A model generated the notes under the pieces. That model was not told where the DNA came from, did not search any database, and saw only the letters and a program-made list of their open reading frames with translations. The position numbers were made by a program, and so were the translations under genes. A stretch of 43,003 nucleotides of DNA, from the NCBI GenBank assembly GCA_000717735.1, contig JOBE01000055.1, positions 1-43,003 of the forward strand, read 5' to 3'. Positions 33,380 through 40,800 of the stretch are shown here, piece after piece. Positions within the stretch are counted from its first letter, which is position 1, and each line of letters begins with the position of its first letter. This DNA is from Streptomyces griseoluteus. Lineage in GTDB: Bacteria > Actinomycetota > Actinomycetes > Streptomycetales > Streptomycetaceae.

Positions 33380-33712
33380 ATGCCGCTGCCCCGACGGATG
33401 GGTCGACCCGGCCTGCTGGGCACGATGGCGCGCACGGCCGTGATCACCGGTACGGCCAGTGCGGTGTCCAACCGCATGCAACGGGGCGCAGCCGAGCGTC
33501 AGCAGCAGCTCGCGGCGCAGGCCCAGGCGCAGGCGCTCGTCGACCGGGCCGCCGCACGCACGGCCGCCCGGACGGCCCCGCCGGCCCCGGCACAGGCGGC
33601 GGCCGCCACGGACCGGGTCGCGCAGCTCACGGCGCTCGCCGAACTCAAGGCGCAGGGGCTGCCGACGGACGAGGAGTTCGCGGCCGAGAAGGCGCGCGTA
33701 CTGAGCTCCTGA
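33380..33712 (+). CDS. SHOCT-domain protein, 110 aa
   Basis: The small basic protein has a short N-terminal segment (MPLPRRMGRPGLLGTMARTA), an Ala/Gln-rich middle that may form a coiled coil (RQQQLAAQAQAQALVDRAAA), and a C-terminal SHOCT motif, LTALAELKAQGLPTDEEFAA. ATG 33380 follows GAGAGGG. It sits 15 bases after the broken DUF6325 gene, its usual partner. SHOCT is a short C-terminal oligomerisation or targeting module; no enzymatic role is seen. Confidence 0.85.
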   Translation: MPLPRRMGRPGLLGTMARTAVITGTASAVSNRMQRGAAERQQQLAAQAQAQALVDRAAARTAARTAPPAPAQAAAATDRVAQLTALAELKAQGLPTDEEFAAEKARVLSS

Positions 33713-33724
33713 CGGCCTCGGACA

Positions 33725-33765
33725 GGACCGGGGACCCGGACCCCACGGTCCCGGGTCCCCGGTCC
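33725..33765. terminator. Bidirectional hairpin terminator
   Basis: A perfect 15-bp stem (33725-33739 with 33751-33765) encloses an 11-base loop, located between the convergent SHOCT and membrane-protein genes. It would end transcription from either side. Confidence 0.75.
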
Positions 33766-33854
33766 CGTCCGTCCACCGACGCCTCGTCAGAGGCGGCGGG
33801 CTGCCGCCGCGGCCCGCCCAGTCCGGCCGCAGCCGAGCGGCCCCGGGGAGTCTC

Positions 33855-35177
33855 CTACACCGGGGGCGCCACGCTCTCCGAAGGAACCTCGTCGTCGGAC
33901 GCCGTCGCTCCCGCGCCCAGGAACTCCACCACCGCGAGCGCGAGGAGCAGCGCCAGCGCCAGGCCGACGACCACCCAGCCGGTCGGGTAGGACCAGAGGA
34001 GGTAGACGACGAGCGCCACCACGACCAGCGCCCACACGATCCAGGTGCGGTACCGGCGGACGAACGGGCCCACCGGCCCCGTGCGCAGGCCGGCGCGGTC
34101 GGCGGTGGAGCGGACGGCGCCGATGCCCGAGGTCCACAGGCCCCTGACGAGACCGGCGCGCCGGCCGGGCCCGGTGAGCCAGGCCGCGAGGGCGACGACG
34201 ACTCCCAGGGCGACGACCATCCTGACCATGGTCTGGAGCAGATGGGTCATGGTGTCGTAGACCGCTCCGGCGGCCTCCGGGGAGACTCCGGCGGGCAGCG
34301 CGTCGAGGTAGATCGCCCGGAAGATCCGCAGCCCGATGCCGAGCAGCCCCGTCGTGACGGCCACCGCCAGGGCGCCCGTGACCAGGGCCCTGCGTCGCCG
34401 CTGCGAGAGGAGGACACCGCCGGTCACCAGGAGGACGGCGATGACCGGCAGCCAGTTGCCGACGATCTGCAGGAGCCGTACGTAGGTCTTGACCTTGCCG
34501 ATGTCGTCGGACCGTACGAGCGTGAAGTCGGTGTGGATCTCCGGGATCCGTCCGGCGGCCTGCATCCCCTCCTCCACGAGACGCTGCTTCACGAGCTCGA
34601 CGACGGGGCCGAGATCGAGGGTGACCGTGTCGTTCTCCAGGCGCACCGCGCCGCCGCCGCTCCCGGTGAGGGCCTTGTTCACGGAGGCGTGGATCTTGCG
34701 GTTGGCTTCCGTCCAGATGGTCTCGAAGGCGTCCGAGCCGGCGATGGCCCGCGCCTTGTCGTGGACGAAGCTGCGGACCGCTCCTTCGAGGGAGTCACCC
34801 AGCTTCCCCAGCGCCTTCTCCAGACGCGGCCGTTCCTCCGGGGCCGCGTCGGACAGCAGGGTCGACAGGTCGATGCGCGTCATGAGCGCGTCGGTGACCC
34901 GGTTGGCGACGGCGTCCTGGACGTCGGGGTCCGAGGCGAGCGGGGCCACGGTCGCCACGTATCGGTCGGTGTCGCCCACCTCGTCCGCCGCCCAGGCGGA
35001 GACGACGCCGAGGGGCGCCAGCACGCAGCCGAGGATGATCAGTACGGCGGCCAGGAGGGACCTCATACGGTGCTTCGGCGGCCGTGTCCGTTCCGCTTCG
35101 AGTGTCGCCACCCGGCTGCGGAGTTCCTGGAGCTCGTCCCGCTCACCGTCCCGCGCGGCCGATCCTTCGTCCGACAC
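33855..35177 (-). CDS. Multi-pass membrane protein with N-terminal coiled coil
   Basis: The 440-residue protein starts at GTG 35177 (GAGGAGG upstream). It has a charged heptad-like start, DELQELRSRVATLEAERTR, then one helix near residues 42-64 (LLAAVLIILGCVLAPLGVVS). An extracytoplasmic domain of about 170 residues follows, then two helices near 240-290, one near 320 and two near 382-425. The extracytoplasmic domain is helical and acidic (VANRVTDALMTRIDLSTLLS). The C-terminus is acidic and cytoplasmic. I recognise a common but uncharacterised actinobacterial membrane family and no catalytic motif. It is the last gene of the minus-strand envelope block. Confidence 0.82.
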   Translation of the reverse strand: MSDEGSAARDGERDELQELRSRVATLEAERTRPPKHRMRSLLAAVLIILGCVLAPLGVVSAWAADEVGDTDRYVATVAPLASDPDVQDAVANRVTDALMTRIDLSTLLSDAAPEERPRLEKALGKLGDSLEGAVRSFVHDKARAIAGSDAFETIWTEANRKIHASVNKALTGSGGGAVRLENDTVTLDLGPVVELVKQRLVEEGMQAAGRIPEIHTDFTLVRSDDIGKVKTYVRLLQIVGNWLPVIAVLLVTGGVLLSQRRRRALVTGALAVAVTTGLLGIGLRIFRAIYLDALPAGVSPEAAGAVYDTMTHLLQTMVRMVVALGVVVALAAWLTGPGRRAGLVRGLWTSGIGAVRSTADRAGLRTGPVGPFVRRYRTWIVWALVVVALVVYLLWSYPTGWVVVGLALALLLALAVVEFLGAGATASDDEVPSESVAPPV

Positions 35178-35277
35178 CGGGGCCTCCTCGTTCGGAATGA
35201 TCGCTCTGTGTCTCAGCCGACCCGCATTCGTCCGCGTGCGCGAGCAGGGTGACCCTTTCGAGGGACGTCGCCGCCGG

Positions 35278-36171
35278 TCAGGTCGTAGGGCTCCGCTCGA
35301 CGCCCCCGTTCCCGCGGTCGCTCCCGTCGGGGGGCACGGCGCGTCCGACCCTTCCCACGTATCTGTTCAGCGGAGGCTCGTCCGCGAGCACCGCGCCGAT
35401 GGTCACGGCGAACGTGATGGCGCCGCACACGGCGATCAGCCAGGACAGCACGACGAGAACGAGGCCGAGCGATCCGTACTCCTCCAGGGCCCTGTTGAGC
35501 GCCGTCGGCATGTAGATCCGGGCGGTCAGGCCGAGCACGCTGGTGGCGGTGGCGGCGAGCACCGCGCCCGGCAGCAGCGCGGGCCAGGGGACGCGTTTGG
35601 CCAGGAGAAGGTGCTGGGTCCAGAGCCACACCCCCGTACCCAGCAGGAAGTAGAGCGCCGTGCCGACAAAGAGGCCGGCGCCGAAGCCGTTCCGGATCGG
35701 GCCCTGCAGCACGAGGACCACCAGCATCGCCAGGAGCCACACGACCCAGCGCCAGGCCGCGATGGTCGACTTGGCCTTGGGGAGCCCCCACGCCCGCTCG
35801 CAGACCCGGGACATGGCCCGGCTGAAGCTCGTGGCCGACACCAGCGCCACCACGACCCCGACGATGCCGGTCGTCTCCCGCAGAGCCTCGTCGGCCGAGC
35901 CGTAGAGGACCTGCTGCAGTTCATGGTCGGACTCCCCGCTGAGGCCGAACATGGCGCGCAGCGATTCCCGGAGCTGGTCGCGCACGCCGATCGGGGCGAA
36001 GGCCGCGAGGGCGAAGAGCAGAGGGACGGAGGCCAGGAAGGCCTGCGCCGCGAGCCTGGTCCCCGCGTCGAGGAGGTTCGAGGACAGCAGCCGGGCCGTG
36101 AGCTCGGTGAGAACGGGGAAGCGTCGCTCGGCACCGGTACGCAGGCGCTCCAGCCGCTTCTTCCACTCCAT
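35278..36171 (-). CDS. YihY/BrkB-family membrane protein
   Basis: The 297-residue protein has LAAQAFLASVPLLFALAAFA near residue 40, TSFSRAMSRVCERAWGLP near 115 and MPTALNRALEEYGSLGLVLV near 225, conserved blocks of the YihY/BrkB family, with about six helices. ATG 36171 begins at MEWKKRLERLR, typical of the family; no strong ribosome-binding site precedes it. Family members were once annotated as RNase BN and are now regarded as inner-membrane transporters or envelope proteins of unclear substrate. It lies between two other envelope genes on the same strand. Confidence 0.87.
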   Translation of the reverse strand: MEWKKRLERLRTGAERRFPVLTELTARLLSSNLLDAGTRLAAQAFLASVPLLFALAAFAPIGVRDQLRESLRAMFGLSGESDHELQQVLYGSADEALRETTGIVGVVVALVSATSFSRAMSRVCERAWGLPKAKSTIAAWRWVVWLLAMLVVLVLQGPIRNGFGAGLFVGTALYFLLGTGVWLWTQHLLLAKRVPWPALLPGAVLAATATSVLGLTARIYMPTALNRALEEYGSLGLVLVVLSWLIAVCGAITFAVTIGAVLADEPPLNRYVGRVGRAVPPDGSDRGNGGVERSPTT

Positions 36172-36308
36172 GCAGTCCGTCGCCGCCTCTGCCCGGAGGC
36201 CCCGGCCAGGCCCGTTTCGTGAAGTATCGACGCCTCGACACGTTGTCGCGATTCGGACGACCTGGCGGCGTACCGGTGCGGGGGGCGAGTGGTGTCCGGA
36301 TATGGATC

Positions 36309-37106
36309 TCAGGCGCCGAGCAGTTCCTCGCCGCCCGGCCCCATGTCGACGACGGCGTCCCTCGGGGGCACCGCCGCCTTTACCGGTCGGCCGTACCGAT
36401 CGAAGGAGATGCTGATCTCCGAACCGCGGAGCGCTCCTCCCATGGACCGGAGGTAGGGCGGCCCCTCGGCGGCCACGTACATGGTGAGGCCCTCGTCCCC
36501 TTCGGGGCCCCGCAGCGGGATGAGTCGCTCGCCGTCCTGCTCGACGACCGGCCGCTGCTGGACGCCCGCCCCGTTGCGGGGAACGGTCGACAGTGCCTTG
36601 TCCAGGTCGCACTGGTCCTTGAGCGCGGCGGAGATCGTGGGAATCTTCAGGTACTTGCCGCGTGCCCGGGCCGTGCGCTCCTCCGCGCGCGCCGCGGCTT
36701 CGGGGCCGCGCCGGGCGGCTGCCGCGCGCATCTCCGCGAACGCGGTGTCCGTGTAGCGGACGTACGACGCGTTCTCCCCGGCGACCCTGATGATCTCACC
36801 GCGCTGCATGGGTCCCAGGTCGAAGGTGCCCGTGCAGTTGCCGTCCCTGTCGGCGTGCACGGAGATCGCGGATCGCCCGTCGGGTGTCCGGATCGTCATG
36901 GAGAGGCGCATCGCGTCCGTGTCGCGGAGCAGGTCGAACGCCGTCTGCGCCGTCCGCTCCCCCGAGGCGGGTGCCGTGGACGGGCGGGGGGACGGCCCGT
37001 CGCCTTCCGTGCGAGCGGTCTCCTCCGGCCCGCATCCCGTCAGCAGCGCCGCCGCGAGGCACAGCCCTGCCAGTGCTCTCCTGCCGCTCGTACCGGTTCG
37101 CAGCAT
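36309..37106 (-). CDS. Lipoprotein, 265 aa (LolA/LppX-like fold suspected)
   Basis: MLRTGTSGRRALAGLCLAAA followed by LLTGC is a clear lipoprotein signal with its lipobox, so the mature protein is anchored outside the membrane. The rest is beta-rich (MRLSMTIRTPDGRSAISVHA; GRPVKAAVPP), with a helical insert containing AEMRAAAARRGPEAAARAEE, in the manner of LppX/LolA-like lipoproteins that bind lipids. ATG 37106 has AAGGGAAG upstream; ATG 37124 six codons earlier is equally possible. The gene is 29 bases after the membrane protein following the Rhs gene, so the two are probably in one unit. The function is unknown. Confidence 0.85.
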   Translation of the reverse strand: MLRTGTSGRRALAGLCLAAALLTGCGPEETARTEGDGPSPRPSTAPASGERTAQTAFDLLRDTDAMRLSMTIRTPDGRSAISVHADRDGNCTGTFDLGPMQRGEIIRVAGENASYVRYTDTAFAEMRAAAARRGPEAAARAEERTARARGKYLKIPTISAALKDQCDLDKALSTVPRNGAGVQQRPVVEQDGERLIPLRGPEGDEGLTMYVAAEGPPYLRSMGGALRGSEISISFDRYGRPVKAAVPPRDAVVDMGPGGEELLGA

Positions 37107-37135
37107 GCCGACTTCCCTTCTCATGGCCACACCCC

Positions 37136-37756
37136 TCACGGCTGGGACCGGATCACCGCGACGCAGCACAGTGCCGCGAGCGCCAGACTCGCCGCCGCCG
37201 GGCCCGCGAGGGCCGCCGCGGCGGAGGTGGGGAGGACGCGGTCGGTCGGGGGCACGGCGTCCTCCGGGTCGAAGACCATCGTGAGGTGCCGGCCGGGACG
37301 GGCGTCGGCGCCGCAGCCGCGCCAGGCCTCGGTCGGGACCGGGGTGCCGTCGAGGAGCCGTACCGAACAGGAGTTCTTGACGTAGTTCCGTCCTTCGTAG
37401 CGGTGGACGTGGACCTCGGTCACCACCACCGTGCGGCTCTCGCCGCGCGCCGCCAGGATGGCCTGCGCGGTCTGGCCCGGTATCCACCAGGCGAGGACGC
37501 CGCCGAGGAGGGCGACCGCGCCCACGAGGACGCGTCCCGCGTTCGTCGCGAAGAGGTACCCGGCGGAGGCCAGGGCCACGACGACTCCGACCACCGTGCC
37601 GACGGTGTCGAAACCGGTCAGGACACCCGCCACCGCGGCACCCGCGACCAGAGCGGCCGTCACGACGCCCACGACGGCGCCCTCCGTCACCAGCCGGGCG
37701 GGCGGCCGTCCGGAGAAGTTCGCCGGGCCCCACAGGAAAGCCCCGTCGTAGGACAT
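37136..37756 (-). CDS. Small membrane protein next to the Rhs gene (candidate immunity protein)
   Basis: The 206-residue protein has three N-terminal helices (GAVVGVVTAALVAGAAVAGV; VGTVVGVVVALASAGYLF; VLVGAVALLGGVLAWW). A roughly 75-residue domain with two Cys follows (NSCSVRLLDG; WRGCGADARPG), then one last helix (AAASLALAALCCVAVI). The pattern resembles DUF3592-type membrane proteins. ATG 37756 has GGAG upstream. It begins 97 bases after the Rhs stop, beyond a very strong hairpin, and is followed closely by a lipoprotein gene. Its position directly after a polymorphic-toxin-like gene makes immunity possible, but that is inference. Confidence 0.83.
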   Translation of the reverse strand: MSYDGAFLWGPANFSGRPPARLVTEGAVVGVVTAALVAGAAVAGVLTGFDTVGTVVGVVVALASAGYLFATNAGRVLVGAVALLGGVLAWWIPGQTAQAILAARGESRTVVVTEVHVHRYEGRNYVKNSCSVRLLDGTPVPTEAWRGCGADARPGRHLTMVFDPEDAVPPTDRVLPTSAAAALAGPAAASLALAALCCVAVIRSQP

Positions 37757-37792
37757 GCTGCTCCATTCGTCGTTCGGATCGTGCAGAGGGGT

Positions 37793-37843
37793 GCCGCCCG
37801 GGGTGCGGGTGCCGGTGAGGCCGGCACCCGCACCCCGGGCGGC
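37793..37843 (-). terminator. Very strong hairpin after the Rhs gene
   Basis: A perfect 23-bp inverted repeat (37793-37815 with 37821-37843) has a 5-base loop. It starts 11 bases beyond the Rhs stop codon and ends 36 bases before the next start. It should end or strongly attenuate the Rhs message and protect its 3' end. Confidence 0.85.
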
Positions 37844-37853
37844 TGGAATCATG

Positions 37854-40800
37854 TCACCATCCACTACCTCCGTAGACGGTGGTGAAGCTGGTTCCTCCAC
37901 CGATGTCGTAGCCGGTCACCAAGGTGGCACCGACGCCGACGGTGTAGACGGGATCGCCGTCGCTGTTGACCACCCACGGATTGCTGAAGTCCGTCGGGAA
38001 GGACCATTCGTCCGCGGAGTTGACCGCCCGGCCGTACGAGCCGTGGATGCCCAGCAGCGGGCCGACCGCCGCGTCGGCTCCGACGCCCGAGCCGGCGATC
38101 TGGTTGAAGCTGTCGGCGTTGCTCCAGACGACGTCGAGGGTCACGGAGGCTCCGCTGCCGACGGCCGGTCCATGGCTTTCGGTGAAGCCGATGTCGTAGT
38201 CGCCGTTACTGGTCTGGACGACCATGAAGCAGCCTTGCTCCGCGTAGCCGACGTACATCGCTCCGCCGATTCCGGCGCAGATTCCGGTGCTGCCGCCGTC
38301 GCTGCCGCCCTGGGTGAAGCCGGTCAGCAGCGTGTGGGCCATGCCACCGAGGAAGTTCTCCCACACCGGGATCGGCTTGGGCTTCGGGGCCGGGGCGGCG
38401 GCCGGTTCGTCGCTCTCCGTGGACGGGGTGTCGTCCGTGGTGAGCTGCCAGCCGTTGCCCCATTCGCCAGGACCCGACGGCGTCTCGACGTCGTGGTTCA
38501 TCCGGGGGCAGGTGAAGCTGTTGTACCCCATGCAGTCCGGCTCGTGGCCGTCGAGCTCCACCCGGCCGACGGGGTTGCCGCCGGTGAAGGCGTAGCGGTT
38601 GCCGGTCAGCGGGTCGGCGCCGAGCCGCATGTCGGCGAGCGCGCCGTTGTACATGTCCCGGGTGGTGAAGCGGTTGAGCTCCGGCTTGTAGTCGCGGAAG
38701 CCCATGTCGTACGTGCCCGAGGAGACGTCCCACCGCTTGGCGTTGTAGCGGTACGGGTTGAACGCGTCCTTGGCCGGGTCGTCCGGGTCGGCCTTGTCAC
38801 GGCCGGTGAACTCGGCCGCCTCGTCCTTGCCGTAGGCGGTGTACCCGTACGTCGCCGAGGTGTCGCCCGCCGTCGTGGTGACGGTCTCGACGTCGCCGCG
38901 CACGTTGTAGCCGTACACGCCCAGCTCCGGGGTGGTTCCCGGGTTCTTGAGCTGGGACAGCCGCTCGCCCCACGGCGAGTACTGGTACGAGGCCGTGACC
39001 GCTCCCGCGACCTCCTCGCTCAGGACCTCGGCCGACAGACCGAGGTAGTTGAACGTGGTGGTCTTGCCGCCGCCGGTCTTGCTGGTCGTGCGGTCGAACG
39101 GGTCGAAGGCGTACTGCGTGACCGACTGGCCGCCGTCGCCGGTGAGCCTGGACGTCTGGACCACGTGGTCGAAGCCGTCGTAGGTGTTGCGCTCCACGAC
39201 CTTGCCGCCGCCGGTGACGGTCTCGAGCCGACCGAAGGCGTCGTAGTTGTAGCTCGCGACCGCCCCGGAGACCGTCGCCGACAGCAGGCGGTCACGGTCG
39301 TAGGTGAAGCTGGACGACACCCCCTTGACCGTCTGCGCGACGACGTTGGCGTTGTCGTCGTGGACGTACGTCTCCGTGGACGTGTGCGTGCCGGTCTTGG
39401 TGACCTTCGCGATGCGGTCGACGGGGTCGTAGGTGTAGGCCGAGGTGACGTCGATGTACGAGGTCGCCGCGTCCGCGCTCATCTTCCGGCCGACGTCCTG
39501 TGCCGGGTTGCCGTTGGCGTCGTAGCTCAGGGTGTGCTGGGAGACGAGCGTTCCGTTGGCCTTCTTCTCGGTGCGGGTCTTCACCGATCCGTCGAGGAGG
39601 TAGCCGTGGTCGACGGTGTTCCCGTTGGCCTTGGTCTCCTTCAGCTTCTGGCCGCGGGCGGTGTACGTGTACGAGCTGACCTTCGGGGAGCCGTCGGTCG
39701 CGGACGCGCCGACCGACACGGACGCGACGAGGTCGCGCAGGTCGTAGGTGTACGCGGAGAACTGGTCGGGGTGCGTGACCGTCTCCGGCAGGCCGTTGCG
39801 GTCGTAGGTGAAGGAGGTGGCCTTCTTCTCCACTCCGCCCGCCGACTCGGTGACCTTCTGGACCTGGTTGAGGCCCGTGTAGGCAACCGTGTACGCGTCG
39901 ATCCTGGCACCCGAGGAGGTGTCGTCGATCGACGTCAGGTTGGCGTTCACGTCGTATCCGTACGTGAAGCTGTTCTTCTCGGTGTCGGTCTCGCCGGCGG
40001 TGTTCCGGACGAGCTTGACGCCGTCGGCGACCACCGCGCCGGCGCCGTTCTGGAAGAGCTGGAGCTTCGCGGCACCGCTCTGGGTGAAGGAGTACGAGCC
40101 GAGCGGGACCCAGGTGCCGTCACCGGTGGCCTGGTTGACCACCTTGTCCGTGGCGCCGCCCGAGTGGGTGACCGTGTACTTCGCGGTCGTGGCCGCCCCG
40201 GTGACCTTCGGGTACTTCACGTACGCGGTGTACGTGCCGTCCTTCGGGATGTTCAGCGTCCAGGTGAAGGCGTCCGTGCCGGTGCCGGCGGCGTGGACCT
40301 GGTGGTCGTAGCCGTGCTGGCCGCCGATGCTGCCCTTCGTCCAGGTGCCGGTCGCGGCGGTGTTCTGCGTGTCGGAGTTGTCGACGAGCACGACCGCGCT
40401 TCCGACGGGCACGCCGTCGTCCGACCGGGACTTGAGCTTGCCGTCGGGGAAGTACGACCAGGTCATCGTCCGGTTGGACGAGCCGCCCGCCGAGGTGAGG
40501 GTGCGCGCGGTCTGCTTGCCCAGCGCGTCGTAGTCGTAGCTGGTGGCCATGGCCCACGGGTCGGTGGACGTCTCGACCCAGCCGTTGTCGAAGTACGAGT
40601 ATGTGGTGTCGTTGCGGACCGTCTGGCCCTCGGACGGAGGTGCCGACACGGTCTTCACCCGGCCGACCTCGTCGTACGTCGTCTCCGTCCAGACCTTCTT
40701 GTTGTAGCGGGCGTCCGCCGGGTCGTACGGCTGGATCTGCCGCTTCACCCGGTTCAGCGCGTCGTAGGTGGTCTCGGCGGTGAAGTCGTCGACGGCCGCG

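Noticed and set aside
35278..36171. Annotation as ribonuclease BN
   Set aside because: YihY/BrkB proteins carried this name through an old misassignment. The sequence is a multi-pass membrane protein with no nuclease motif.
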